From: Candidatus Latescibacterota bacterium
Lineage (GTDB): Bacteria; JAAXHH01
DNA length: 61,904 nt
Assembly: GCA_022823465.1 (NCBI GenBank)
Contig: JAJEHX010000039.1
Coordinates: 1-61,904, forward strand
Direction: 5' to 3'
Shown: positions 26,631-35,934 of the stretch, piece by piece
How positions within the stretch are numbered: the stretch's first letter is position 1
Layout: every line of letters begins with the position of its first letter
Translations under genes and position numbers: made by a program
Notes under the pieces: model-generated
Seen by the model: the letters and a program-made list of their open reading frames with translations, nothing else
Database searches by the model: none
Told to the model about the DNA's origin: nothing

Positions 26631-26700
26631 GTTGCCGTCCACAGGATTACAGTCCCAATGATTGCCGTCCGCTGGAATACAGTCCGAATGATTGCCGTCC
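26631..26700 (+). repeat. 30-bp tandem repeat, 2.3 copies, ending at a start codon
   Basis: Units at 26631-26660 and 26661-26690 agree at 25 of 30 positions; a third partial copy ATTGCCGTCC fills 26691-26700 and abuts the ATG at 26701. The repeat contains a stretch reading TACAGTCC. Confidence 0.85.
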
Positions 26701-27351
26701 ATGCCGCTTGATATTCCCAACAGAGTCTATTTCGCTTACGCCTTCCAGTGCCACTACCGCGGACAGGCGCCCCGGATCAACGGCGTACTGGACGACTGGG
26801 GCCCTGAATACCTGGTACCCGACCTGGGATTCCTGGAGAACCGGCCGAAGGCCGCGGACGTCTACATGGCCTGGAACGAAGAGGGTCTGTACTTCGCGGT
26901 GGACGTGCGCAAGCGAAAGCCGGTCCATTCCCACTACGGCCGGCACTGGACCGGGGACAGTTTCCAGATCTGGCTGGACACGCGGGACGTGAAGACCGCG
27001 CGGCGGGCCGGGCGGTACTGCCACCAGTTCAACTGCCTGCCCACCGGCGGCGGCGACGGAGACCGGGCCGTGGTCAAACCCACGCAGGTCGACCGCGCCC
27101 GTGAGAAGTGGAACATGCCGGAGCCGGAAGCCCTCCCCATCGCTTCCCTGATATCGGACCGCGGTTATACCCTGGAGGTATGCCTCCCCACTGAAGCGCT
27201 CAGCGGGTACGATCCGGAAGAGTTCCCCCGCCTGGGTTTCACCTACTTCCTCAACAATTCGGAATACCCTGCCCAGTGGTGGAGCGCCGGGCGCGACCTG
27301 CGCGTCCACGTCGATCCCAGCACCTGGGGCACGGCGGTGCTAAAGAGGTAG
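26701..27351 (+). CDS. CBM9-like domain protein
   Basis: 216 aa from the ATG at 26701 (an in-frame TTG at 26692 lies inside the repeat). CBM9-like pattern: APRINGVLDDWGPEYLVPD, ADVYMAWNEEGLYFAVDVR, WTGDSFQIWLDTRDVKTARR, YTLEVCLPTEALSGYDPEE and LGFTYFLNNSEY. No signal peptide and no catalytic motif. It is a divergent relative of the two CBM9-like genes at 17120-18820. Convergent with metH, ten bases apart. Confidence 0.7.
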   Translation: MPLDIPNRVYFAYAFQCHYRGQAPRINGVLDDWGPEYLVPDLGFLENRPKAADVYMAWNEEGLYFAVDVRKRKPVHSHYGRHWTGDSFQIWLDTRDVKTARRAGRYCHQFNCLPTGGGDGDRAVVKPTQVDRAREKWNMPEPEALPIASLISDRGYTLEVCLPTEALSGYDPEEFPRLGFTYFLNNSEYPAQWWSAGRDLRVHVDPSTWGTAVLKR

Positions 27352-27360
27352 TCGGGCGGT

Positions 27361-30300
27361 CTAGCCCCGGGGCTCATAGTCCAGGTTGGGCGCCAGCCAT
27401 CGTTCGACGGATTCGACGGTCATCCGCTTGCGCCGGGCGTAGTCCTCCACCTGGTCCCTGCCGATTTTACCCACGTTGAAATACCGCGCGTCGGGATGGC
27501 CGAAGTAGAGGCCGGCTACAGACGGCGGCGGGTCCATAGCGTAGCTTTCCGTCAGCGTGACTCCGATCTTTTTCTCGACCTGGAGCAGGTCGAAGAGCCG
27601 GCGCTTCTCCGTGTGATCGGGACAGGCGGGATAACCAGGCGCCGGCCGGATGCCCCGGTATTGCTCCCGGATCAGGTCTTCGCCGTCCAGATTTTCCTCC
27701 TGCCCATATCCCCAGACGCGCCGCGCCCGCTGGTGGGTGTGTTCGGCGAAGGCTTCAGCCAGTCGGTCGGCGAGCGCCTTGACCATGATGGCCCGGTAGT
27801 CGTCGTGGTCGGCCTCGTACCGCCTCACTAATTCGTCGAGACCGATGCCGGCGGTGACCGCGAAGGCGCCGATGTAGTCCGCCGTGCCTTCAGGACCCAC
27901 GAAATCGGAGAGGGCCAGGCAGGGTCCGTCCGTCGACCTCGGCCGTTGCTGGCGCAGCATGTGGAAAGTCGCGAGGGCTTCGGTGCGTGCGGCGTCGTTA
28001 AAAAGCACGACCTCGTTACCGTTGGAGTGCGCAGGAAAGAACCCCCATACCGCCCTGGCCCGAAGCAATCGGCCATCGATAATCTCCTCAAGCAGTTCCT
28101 GTGCGTCTTCGTAAAGCTTCCGCGCCTCACCGCCGACTTTTTCGTCCTCCAGGATGGCCGGGTACCGCCCACGCAACTCCCACGCGCTGAAGAAGGGCGT
28201 CCAGTCGATATAGGGAACGAGTTCGTCCAGGGGGAAGCCGTCGTCGACGCGGACCCCGGTGAATTCGGGTACCGCGATGGTATCTTCCGACCATTCGAGG
28301 GCGGGCCGGCGCTCGCACGCCTCGGCGAAAGGCACCAGAGGCATGCGCGGCGTACGGTTTTCGTAGGTGTCCCGGATCTGTTGATAGTCCTCCCGAACGC
28401 GCCGGGCGTAGTCCGGCCGCAGATCTTCGCTGATCAGGTTCCCCACCACTTCCACGGCTCTCGAAGCGTCCGTCACGTGCACTGTCGGCCCGTGATAGGC
28501 GGGTTCGATCTTGATCGCCGTGTGCCGCCGGCTCGTCGTGGCGCCGCCGATAAGCAGTGGCAGTTCGAAGCCGTTGCGCTCGATCTCGCGGGCGACGTGG
28601 ATCATCTCGTGGAGCGACGGGGTGATCAATCCGCTCAATCCGATGAGGTCGACGCCTTCATCCACGGCCGTACCGATGATTTTTTCAGCGGGTACCATGA
28701 CACCCAGATCTATGATGCGGTAGTTGTTGCAACCCAGGACCACGCCCACGATGTTCTTCCCAATGTCGTGCACGTCCCCCTTGACCGTGGCCAGGAGTAT
28801 GGTCCCCTGGTACTTTCTCTCTCCGCCGTTTCCGTGCTCGGATTCCATGTGCGGAACCAGGTGGGCCACCGCCTTTTTCATGACCCGCGCGCTCTTGACT
28901 ACCTGTGGCAGAAACATCTTCCCCTCGCCGAAGAGGTCTCCGACGATGGACATCCCGGCCATCAGGGGTCCCTCGATGATGTGGAGCGGCCGGTCGTAGC
29001 GTTGCAGGGCCTCGTCCATGTCATCTTCCACGTAGTCGGCTATGCCACTGACCAGGGCATGGGAGATGCGTTCTTCCAGGCTGTCTGTGCGCCAGTCTTC
29101 GTTCTTCTCTGCCCTTCCGGCTGAGGGACCTTTTCTCGATTCAGCGAACTCCAGCAACCGTTCGGTGGCGTCGGGCCGCCGGTTGAAGAGCACGTCTTCC
29201 ACCATGCGGAGCGCTTCCGGATCGATGTCCTGGTAGATCGCCAGTTGGCCCGCGTTGACGATCCCCATGTCCAGGCCGGCCTGGATGGCGTGGTAGAGGA
29301 AGGCCGCGTGCATCACTTCCCGGATATGGTCATTGCCGCGGAAGGAGAAGGAGATGTTGCTGACGCCCCCGCTGACTTTGGCCAGGGGATGCCGTTCTTT
29401 GAGCCGGCGGACCGCCTCGATGAAATTGACGGCATAGTCGTCGTGTTCCTCGATCCCGGTGGCCACGGTGAGGATGTTCGGGTCGAAGATTATATCCGTC
29501 GGGTCCATGCCGATCTCTTCGGTGAGGATCCGATAGGAACGGCTCAGGATCTCCACCTTGCGGTCGGTGTCCGTGGCCTGGCCCGTCTCGTCGAAGGCCA
29601 TCACCACCACGGCGGCGCCGTACCTCCTGGCCAATCGCGCCTGGTGCTTGAAAATCTCCTCGCCTTCCTTCAGGCTGATGGAATTGGCGATGCTCTTGCC
29701 CTGCGCGCATTTCAGTCCCGCTTCGATGACCGGCCAGCTCGAACTGTCGATCATTACGGGCGTGGCGGCGATATCGGGCTCGGACGCGATGAGATTCAGG
29801 AAGGTGGTCATGGCCTGTTCGCTGTCGAGCAAGCCCTCGTCCATGTTCACGTCGATGATGTTCGCCCCGCCCTCGATCTGCTGCCGGGCGACGCCCAGGG
29901 CTTCTTCATATTTCTCCTGCCGGACCAGCCGGGCGAATTTGCGCGATCCCGTTACGTTGGTCCGTTCGCCGATCATGGTGAAATTGCCGTCGGGCCGCAC
30001 GGTGAAGGTTTCGAGTCCGCTGTACCGGGACAGGGGCTCGCCGGGGTGGGGAACGCGCAGCTTCCCCCGCTGCTTCACGGCTTCAGAGATCGCGGCGATG
30101 TGCTCGGGCGTGGTACCGCAGCATCCGCCGACCATGTTGAGCCAGCCTTCTTCGGCGAAATCGCCCAGCACCCTGGCCATGTGGTCCGGTGTGTCGTCAT
30201 AGCCGCCCATTTCGTTCGGGAGACCCGCGTTCGGATAGCAGGTCACCGGGATATTCGCGATCTCTGACAGTTCTTCAATGTAGGGGCGTAGTTCCGTGGC

Positions 30301-31125
30301 GCCCAGGGCGCAGTTGATCCCCACGCTGTAGAGCTCGCCGTGGCGGATGGACGTCCAGCAGGCCTCCACGGTCTGGCCCGAGAGGGTGCGGCCGCTGGCG
30401 TCGACGATGCAGAACGAGGCCATGAGGGGTACGCGACGCATGCCTTGGTCGAAGAGGCTGTTGACGGCGAACAGCGCGGCTTTCAGGTTGAGCGTATCGA
30501 TCTGGGTCTCGACCAGGAGCAGGTCCGCGCCGCCGTCGAGGAGTCCGCGGGCCTGCTCGCCATAGGCGGCTGCGAGGTCGTCGAAGGTCACGGACCGGAA
30601 GGACGGATCGCTTACGTCGGAGGCGACGGATGCCGAGCGGGTCGTGGGACCCATAGCCCCCGCCACAAACCGGGGCCGCTCCGGATCGGCGGCCATAGCG
30701 GACGCGGCGGCGCGTTTCGCGATCTTCGCGGCGGCCACGTTGATGTCGTATACCCTGTCCTGCAGGCCGTAGTCGGCCTGGGAGATGGACGTGGCATTGA
30801 AGGTGTTGGTCTCGATGAGGTCGGCGCCCGCGTCAAGGTACTGCCGGTGGACCTGCTCGATCAGTTCGGGCCGCGTGATCGACAGCAGGTCGAGATCGCC
30901 TCGGAGCGGGACCGGGTGGCCTTTGAATGCTTCACCGCGGAAATCGGCCTCGTCGAGGGCGTGGCCCTGGAGCACAGAGCCCATGGCGCCGTCGATGATG
31001 AGGATGCGTTCGGACAGAAGCCGGTCAAGCAGGCGGTGGGTTTCAGTAGTAACGAGAGGGGACTTGCCGAAGATTAAGGGCTCCTTCACGAGGTTGGACT
31101 TCGCGGGTCTTCGCGCCACGGTCAT
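27361..31125 (-). CDS. metH: Cobalamin-dependent methionine synthase
   Basis: About 1254 aa, full-length modular MetH. Homocysteine domain (about 15-330): [24 protein letters not shown] and [13 protein letters not shown] with the zinc cysteines. Pterin domain (about 360-610): [16 protein letters not shown] and [12 protein letters not shown]. Cobalamin domain (about 650-880): [19 protein letters not shown] with the cobalt-ligating histidine. AdoMet reactivation domain (about 910-1250): the [19 protein letters not shown] block. The start is uncertain: ATG at 31125 or GTG at 31143. A promoter lies upstream, but no cobalamin or SAM riboswitch was recognised in the ~90-nt leader. Confidence 0.95.
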   Translation of the reverse strand: MTVARRPAKSNLVKEPLIFGKSPLVTTETHRLLDRLLSERILIIDGAMGSVLQGHALDEADFRGEAFKGHPVPLRGDLDLLSITRPELIEQVHRQYLDAGADLIETNTFNATSISQADYGLQDRVYDINVAAAKIAKRAAASAMAADPERPRFVAGAMGPTTRSASVASDVSDPSFRSVTFDDLAAAYGEQARGLLDGGADLLLVETQIDTLNLKAALFAVNSLFDQGMRRVPLMASFCIVDASGRTLSGQTVEACWTSIRHGELYSVGINCALGATELRPYIEELSEIANIPVTCYPNAGLPNEMGGYDDTPDHMARVLGDFAEEGWLNMVGGCCGTTPEHIAAISEAVKQRGKLRVPHPGEPLSRYSGLETFTVRPDGNFTMIGERTNVTGSRKFARLVRQEKYEEALGVARQQIEGGANIIDVNMDEGLLDSEQAMTTFLNLIASEPDIAATPVMIDSSSWPVIEAGLKCAQGKSIANSISLKEGEEIFKHQARLARRYGAAVVVMAFDETGQATDTDRKVEILSRSYRILTEEIGMDPTDIIFDPNILTVATGIEEHDDYAVNFIEAVRRLKERHPLAKVSGGVSNISFSFRGNDHIREVMHAAFLYHAIQAGLDMGIVNAGQLAIYQDIDPEALRMVEDVLFNRRPDATERLLEFAESRKGPSAGRAEKNEDWRTDSLEERISHALVSGIADYVEDDMDEALQRYDRPLHIIEGPLMAGMSIVGDLFGEGKMFLPQVVKSARVMKKAVAHLVPHMESEHGNGGERKYQGTILLATVKGDVHDIGKNIVGVVLGCNNYRIIDLGVMVPAEKIIGTAVDEGVDLIGLSGLITPSLHEMIHVAREIERNGFELPLLIGGATTSRRHTAIKIEPAYHGPTVHVTDASRAVEVVGNLISEDLRPDYARRVREDYQQIRDTYENRTPRMPLVPFAEACERRPALEWSEDTIAVPEFTGVRVDDGFPLDELVPYIDWTPFFSAWELRGRYPAILEDEKVGGEARKLYEDAQELLEEIIDGRLLRARAVWGFFPAHSNGNEVVLFNDAARTEALATFHMLRQQRPRSTDGPCLALSDFVGPEGTADYIGAFAVTAGIGLDELVRRYEADHDDYRAIMVKALADRLAEAFAEHTHQRARRVWGYGQEENLDGEDLIREQYRGIRPAPGYPACPDHTEKRRLFDLLQVEKKIGVTLTESYAMDPPPSVAGLYFGHPDARYFNVGKIGRDQVEDYARRKRMTVESVERWLAPNLDYEPRG

Positions 31126-31232
31126 CCATGCGTGCCGGTCCACGGTCGCTCACGCCTGCCAGGGACCGCGTGCAGGATGCGGATGTCCCTGTGCCGCTTA
31201 GCCGTAAGGCCGTCACGCGCATTTCTGCTTTA

Positions 31233-31261
31233 AATCTACGGGAGGTCCGGGGGATCGTCAA
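31233..31261 (-). promoter_or_regulatory. Promoter of metH
   Basis: Minus strand: TTGACG (31261-31256), 17-nt spacer, TAGATT (31238-31233). Predicted start near 31226, giving a leader of about 85-100 nt. Confidence 0.55.
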
Positions 31262-31323
31262 GGCCAATGCAATTGATCTTCCCATCCGTGACACGACGGT
31301 ATATCATAAGATCAACCAGCATC

Positions 31324-31374
31324 TATCACGGATCGGTATGTATCACAGATCGGTATATACCACGGATCGGTATT
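31324..31374 (+). repeat. 17-bp tandem repeat, three copies
   Basis: Units 31324-31340, 31341-31357 and 31358-31374 share the core ATCGGTAT and differ at one to three positions. The last unit ends about six bases before the AGGAGC ribosome-binding site of the following aminotransferase. Confidence 0.85.
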
Positions 31375-31391
31375 CGACGAAGGAGCGCGAA

Positions 31392-32600
31392 ATGTCCGAA
31401 CTGAAAAACGACGAAAAATCGGGAAGGTCAGGGCTTTCTCGCCGGGGATTCCTCAAAGGGGCCCTGGCTGGCGCAGGTGCGTTATCGTTGGGCAGTTACG
31501 AGGCCGTGGCCCAGATGGTGGGGGGACCCTCCGTCCGGGGCTGGGGCGTACCCCCGGGACTGGTGCGCATCGACAGCAACGAAAACGCCCTCGGTCCGTC
31601 TCCCCGGGCGGTCGAGGCGGTGCTCTCCCTCGTCACCAGCATCAACCGTTACGGCCAGAACCCGGACTTGCTGGGCAAACTGGCCCGACGGCACGGCGTA
31701 CCCGTGGTGGAATGGACGGACAGCCCCTTCGCACCGGTACATGACGCGTGGACCGCCGTCGGCGCGGGCTCGTCGGACCTGCTCTTCGCAATCGGGCACG
31801 CTTACGTTCGCGAGGGGACGGAGATCGTGGAAAGCCTGCCCGGTTTCGGTTTCATTACCCGGTTCGCCGGCGTGGCAAACGCGGATCCGGTGCGGGTGCC
31901 GCTCCTGGCGGGCATGAAACCCGACCTCGATGGTCTCAGCAACGCCGTGACCGACCGTACCGCCGTGGTGGTCGTGACCAGTCCCGGCAACCCCACGGGC
32001 CAGCTGACCCCCCTGTCCCAGTTGAAGCCTTTCGTCGCCTCCATCCCCGAGCGGGTCCTGGTCCTCGTCGATGAGGCCTATATCGAATTCGCCGAAAACG
32101 AGGCTGACCGCGAAGGCGCGGCGGCGCTGATCGCGGATCACCCGAACGTGATCGTGACGCGTACGTTTTCCAAGGTCTTCGGCATGGCCGGCATGCGGGT
32201 GGGATACGCGGTCGCCCATCCCACGGTAATCTCGCGGATCAACAGCCACCGGGCCAACACGCTCACCCTGCTCTCCACCCACGCTGCGTCGGCCGCTCTG
32301 GACGACGAGACCCACTTGCGCCGTTCACGCAACCTGGTCATCGAGGGCAAACGCTACTTCTACGAGCAGCTGGACGCCATGGGTATCGAATACGCGCCGA
32401 GCGAGTCGAGTTTCGTGATGATGAACATGAAGACGGACGTGGACGAACTCGTCCGCCGCCTCAGAGAGGATCACAATGTCCTGGTGGGAAACGCGAAGGC
32501 ACGCTGGAATATCGAGGGCTGGATCCGCGTCACCGCCGGGCTTCCCGAGGAGAACGAGGCGTTCATCGCGGCGTTGAAGAAGGTGATGGTGAGCAGTTGA
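31392..32600 (+). CDS. Tat-exported HisC-like class I/II aminotransferase
   Basis: 402 aa. AGGAGC precedes the ATG at 31392; the frame continues upstream to 31128 but that part is noncoding. The N-terminus is a Tat signal: GLSRRGFLKGALAG plus a small hydrophobic helix ending near YEAVAQ. The rest is histidinol-phosphate-aminotransferase-like: RIDSNENALGPSP, VVVVTSPGNPTGQLTPL, VLVDEAYIEFA, RTFSKVFGMAGMRVGYA with the PLP lysine, and WIRVTAGLPEEN. Such exported homologues exist but the natural substrate is not histidinol phosphate with any certainty. Divergent from metH. Confidence 0.82.
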   Translation: MSELKNDEKSGRSGLSRRGFLKGALAGAGALSLGSYEAVAQMVGGPSVRGWGVPPGLVRIDSNENALGPSPRAVEAVLSLVTSINRYGQNPDLLGKLARRHGVPVVEWTDSPFAPVHDAWTAVGAGSSDLLFAIGHAYVREGTEIVESLPGFGFITRFAGVANADPVRVPLLAGMKPDLDGLSNAVTDRTAVVVVTSPGNPTGQLTPLSQLKPFVASIPERVLVLVDEAYIEFAENEADREGAAALIADHPNVIVTRTFSKVFGMAGMRVGYAVAHPTVISRINSHRANTLTLLSTHAASAALDDETHLRRSRNLVIEGKRYFYEQLDAMGIEYAPSESSFVMMNMKTDVDELVRRLREDHNVLVGNAKARWNIEGWIRVTAGLPEENEAFIAALKKVMVSS

Positions 32601-32647
32601 TCGGTGGGTGCCGATCACAAGGAACAGAGGGAAGAGGATCGGCAGTT

Positions 32648-33061
32648 CTAACGAACGGAGTCCCGTACGTAAAGGTGCCGGCCAATGGCGCCCATAGCCG
32701 CGTCCATCTGGTCCATACGGGAGTTATGCTGAACGTCCAGCACCCGGTCCACCTGTGGCAAATGCCAACCGAGACGCCGTGCCAGTTCCGCCTTGCCGAT
32801 TCCCTGCTCCCGCATCCCCCTGTATAACATCACCTTGACGGCTGTCAGCGTAGGTAACACGGCCGCGTCGCGTCCCTGAGACGGCAGGGGAACATCCCGT
32901 CCATCGTGAATGCGGCTGGCTAGTGCCTCTTCCAGCGCGTCGACCGCCCGGGCGATCGCTTCTTCCCTGTCCATACCGTACGTGGTAAGTTCCGGAAAGT
33001 CCGGAGACGTGACCATCACGGATTGATCGTCTTCTACCAATATCACCGGGTATTTGAGCAT
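32648..33061 (-). CDS. hicB: HicB-like antitoxin with C-terminal helix-turn-helix
   Basis: 137 aa. The N-terminal HicB fold reads YPVILVEDDQSVMVTSPDFP, then GMDREEAIARAVDALEEALA; the C-terminal ~60 residues form a helix-turn-helix (GIGKAELARRLGWHLPQVDR). HicB normally neutralises a HicA RNase and represses the operon. No full HicA gene is present. The ATG at 33061 shares its A with the stop codon of a 22-codon frame, which in turn overlaps the ABC permease stop. Confidence 0.82.
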   Translation of the reverse strand: MLKYPVILVEDDQSVMVTSPDFPELTTYGMDREEAIARAVDALEEALASRIHDGRDVPLPSQGRDAAVLPTLTAVKVMLYRGMREQGIGKAELARRLGWHLPQVDRVLDVQHNSRMDQMDAAMGAIGRHLYVRDSVR

Positions 33062-33129
33062 TAGTTCAGCCCCATATCTTTCTTGATCTTGGCGACCAGT
33101 TTTCGACCAGTTCCGCCTTGCCGCCGCAT
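33061..33129 (-). other. 22-codon micro-ORF between the permease and hicB; possible HicA remnant
   Basis: ATG at 33129 overlaps the permease TGA (TGATG) and its TAA overlaps the hicB ATG (TAATG). It encodes a basic peptide ending KLVAKIKKDMGLN, which loosely resembles the C-terminus of HicA proteins. It may be the surviving tail of hicA, or only a reinitiation relay that couples permease and hicB translation. Confidence 0.35.
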
Positions 33130-35540
33130 CACTCCGCATGCAATGCGTCCGCCGGGTTGGCTGTCGCGGCTTTGAAGGCCTGGTATCCCACCGTAAGCCA
33201 GGCGACCAACAGTGCGGCAAGACCTGAGAACGCGAATACGGCCAGGCTCAGTTCGACACGGTATGGGAAGTCCTCCAGCCACGTGTGCATGACGTAATAG
33301 GCGGCAGGCGCTCCGATCACGAAAGATACCATGATCAGCTTCGTAAAATCCCTGGACAACAGCAGTATCACGTTAGATACCGTGGCGCCGAGGACCTTGC
33401 GGACCCCGATTTCGCGGGTCCGCTGCTCGGCCATGAATGAAGAGAGGCCCAACAGCCCCAGGCAGGCGATAAGAATGGAAAGCGCCGCGCCGGCGATGAA
33501 GACGGAGCCCATACGCTGTTCCGCGATATAGAGCTGTTCCAGGTCCGCATCGAGAAACGAATAATCCATGGCGGGATGGCTGGGGTAGATCTTTCCCCAC
33601 TGCTCCTGCAGGATTTCAAGCCCCCGCGAAACGTTGTTCCCCTGAATCCTGATCTCCATAAACGAAGCGGCTTCCGATAGCAGAAGAATCATCAATGGTT
33701 CGATCGGCTGATGTAGCGACTTGTTGTGGAAATCCTCCATGACGCCGATGACCTCGACAGGCGGATCCGAATCCGGCGAGCCGGTCATTCTGATGGTTCT
33801 GCCGATCGGGTTTTCCCACCCCAGGGACCGTACAGTCGCCATGTTGATGAGACACGCGGTGGAGTCCGCGCCGAATTCCCGCGAAAATGTACGTCCCGCC
33901 GCCATCTTGACGCCCAGCGTCTCAATAAAGTCGTAGTCCGACCAGATTACCTGGTAGACCGGACTCTGGTCCTCCTGGACGCCTTCCGGCGTAACCAGGT
34001 TCAGGCTGGGTTGTCCGCCCGGCACACTGCTCGAAGTACTCACGTTCAGTATCTCCGGATACTGCAGGGCCGCGTTCTTGAAGGCTGGATACCCCTTGAT
34101 GGCTTCGGCGTCCGGCAGCCGGACGATTACCACGTTCTCCTTGTCGAAGCCCAGGTTCTTGGTCTGCATATACCGCAACTGGTCGAGCACCACGACCGTG
34201 CCGCTGATCATGATGATGGAGACGATAAACTGAAACGTGATCAGGATCTTTCTGAGAAAAGAATGGGACGCCCCCGCTTTCAACGCGCCGGTCAGCACGG
34301 CGACCGGCCTGAAGGACGACAGGATAAAGGCGGGATAGCCCCCGGCTACGATCCCCGTGAGCAGCGCGATGACCACAAGGGTCGGCGCCAGCCAGATCGA
34401 CTGGTAATCCATTTCCAGCGTCTTGCCCGATACCGCATTGAACTGGGGCAGCAGCAGGTGGACCAGTACCAGCGCTATGACCAGCGCGATAACGGAAAGG
34501 AAGATCGACTCACCCGTAAACTGCCTGATCAGTTGTTGCCGCTGGGCGCCAAGCACTTTCCGAATGCCCACCTCCTGTGCCCTGCGGGCCGAACGTGCCG
34601 TGGAAAGGTTCATGAAGTTCACGCAGGCGATCAGGAGAACGAACACGGCCAGGGAGGAGAAGATGTAGACGTACCGGATGTCGCTGTTGGGGCCTAATTC
34701 GGCTTCCATGTTGGAATGCAGGTGAATATCGGTAATTGGCTGGAGGAAAGGCCTGGCGACAATGCCCGTACCTTCGAGCATTTCGCTAAGGTGCCTGTCC
34801 AGAAATTCGGGGAATTTGCGTTCCAGGTCTTCGGGTTCCTGCCCTTCCCTCAGCAGCAGATAGGTAAACACGTCGTGACTGAACCCATGATTTTGCATTG
34901 TCGACGGTTCATTGTACAACTTGTTCGGTCCCAGGGAGGCATAGGAAGCCAGAAAATCGAAATGCAGGTGCGAGTTCTCCGGCATGTCCTCCATGATGCC
35001 GGTCACTGTGAACTTGTAGAGATCATCTCCCGTAATCACCTTGCCGATCGGGTTCTCGTCCCCGAAGTACTTGTCCACCATGGACTCCGACAGCACCACG
35101 GCGTGCGGCTCGGCCAGGGCCCTCTTCGCGTTCCCCTGGACGAGGGGGATGGTGAAAATGTCGAAGACCGACGAATCCGCGAACACGAAGAACCGCTCGT
35201 AGAATCGATTCTCCTTGTATCGAATGAGCCAGCGGGAGCCAGGTGGCTTTAGCCGGGTAATCTGTTCGATCTCGGGGTACTCTTCCGCCAGCACCGGGGC
35301 CCAGGGCGGAGGCGTGACCGCCGCTTCGATCGGTCTTCCCGCGATGGTGGCGGATTCCGCCAGGCGGTAGATGCGGTCCCGATGCTCATGGTACTGGTCA
35401 TAGCTGAGCTCGTCCTGCACGTACAGCAGGATGAGAATGCAGCATGCGATGCCGATGGCCAGTCCCAGGATGTTGATCGCCGAATAGCCCTTGTACCTGA
35501 ACAGGTTCCTGATGCCGACGGTCAGGTAGTTTTTGAACAT
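33129..35540 (-). CDS. FtsX-like ABC transporter permease (two MacB-PCD/FtsX units)
   Basis: 803 aa. N-terminal MFKNYLTVGIRNLFRYKGYS leads into a transmembrane helix (about 22-42), then a periplasmic MacB-like domain. Three helices follow (about 280-440), with the FtsX motif FMNLSTARSARRAQEVGIRKVLGA. A second periplasmic domain and a last FtsX unit carry FMAEQRTREIGVRKVLGATV. This long, fused type is common in Bacteroidota and relatives, encoding MacB-type mechanotransmission permeases, not substrate channels. No ATPase gene is adjacent. Preceded by a 44-aa membrane peptide gene on the same strand. Confidence 0.88.
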   Translation of the reverse strand: MFKNYLTVGIRNLFRYKGYSAINILGLAIGIACCILILLYVQDELSYDQYHEHRDRIYRLAESATIAGRPIEAAVTPPPWAPVLAEEYPEIEQITRLKPPGSRWLIRYKENRFYERFFVFADSSVFDIFTIPLVQGNAKRALAEPHAVVLSESMVDKYFGDENPIGKVITGDDLYKFTVTGIMEDMPENSHLHFDFLASYASLGPNKLYNEPSTMQNHGFSHDVFTYLLLREGQEPEDLERKFPEFLDRHLSEMLEGTGIVARPFLQPITDIHLHSNMEAELGPNSDIRYVYIFSSLAVFVLLIACVNFMNLSTARSARRAQEVGIRKVLGAQRQQLIRQFTGESIFLSVIALVIALVLVHLLLPQFNAVSGKTLEMDYQSIWLAPTLVVIALLTGIVAGGYPAFILSSFRPVAVLTGALKAGASHSFLRKILITFQFIVSIIMISGTVVVLDQLRYMQTKNLGFDKENVVIVRLPDAEAIKGYPAFKNAALQYPEILNVSTSSSVPGGQPSLNLVTPEGVQEDQSPVYQVIWSDYDFIETLGVKMAAGRTFSREFGADSTACLINMATVRSLGWENPIGRTIRMTGSPDSDPPVEVIGVMEDFHNKSLHQPIEPLMILLLSEAASFMEIRIQGNNVSRGLEILQEQWGKIYPSHPAMDYSFLDADLEQLYIAEQRMGSVFIAGAALSILIACLGLLGLSSFMAEQRTREIGVRKVLGATVSNVILLLSRDFTKLIMVSFVIGAPAAYYVMHTWLEDFPYRVELSLAVFAFSGLAALLVAWLTVGYQAFKAATANPADALHAE

Positions 35541-35607
35541 GAGGCGGGGCCGTTACGTGGTGGTTCTGTTATAGAAGCCGTTGTTAGTCCACTCCGGATC
35601 AACCCGG

Positions 35608-35742
35608 TTATGAGGATTCTTTAGGATTGCTTTTTCTTTTCCGAATTATACAGATGAAGAACACTATCGGCAGTGCTATGAATAACAATAGGAATAAGAC
35701 GATTGCCAATATGATTAACTCGGTCATTCCAAATGAACTCAT
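35608..35742 (-). CDS. 44-aa single-span membrane peptide
   Basis: Below the usual ORF size cutoff. ATG at 35742 with GGAG six bases upstream (two further in-frame ATGs at 35745 and 35754). The peptide has a short N-terminus SSFGMTELIIL, one long hydrophobic span (residues 9-33, rich in Ile, Leu and Phe) and a basic tail CIIRKRKSNPKESS, so the C-terminus should be cytoplasmic. Its codons are AT-rich. It ends 67 bp before the ABC permease start on the same strand and may be co-transcribed with it. The GMTELIIL opening recalls TatA-type proteins, but the TatA amphipathic helix is absent. Confidence 0.6.
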   Translation of the reverse strand: MSSFGMTELIILAIVLFLLLFIALPIVFFICIIRKRKSNPKESS

Positions 35743-35934
35743 CATGCACTCCATGAGTAAGAGATGGATTTATCCCCGTACGGAATACCCTTGTACGCTG
35801 ATATTAAGACCCGCCGGGGTTGTCGTTTGTTTCATGACCAGGGACGTTCTCTGGAAGTTTCCTGCGGGATAGCCGGGCGGGACAGCCGAAAAATCCGATG
35901 TCTGAAACCAGCCTCAGGGTTGTAACCGGACCCC

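Noticed and set aside
31126-31391. Cobalamin or SAM riboswitch upstream of metH
   Set aside because: No B12-box-like or SAM-box-like sequence was recognised in the ~90-nt leader; a covariance search would settle it.
35608-35742. TatA
   Set aside because: The short peptide shares an N-terminal helix pattern but lacks the FG hinge and the amphipathic helix.
35770-35835. 21-codon minus-strand frame upstream of the 44-aa peptide gene
   Set aside because: ATG-to-TAA frame with a weak ribosome-binding site and no recognised content; could be a leader peptide but the evidence is too thin.
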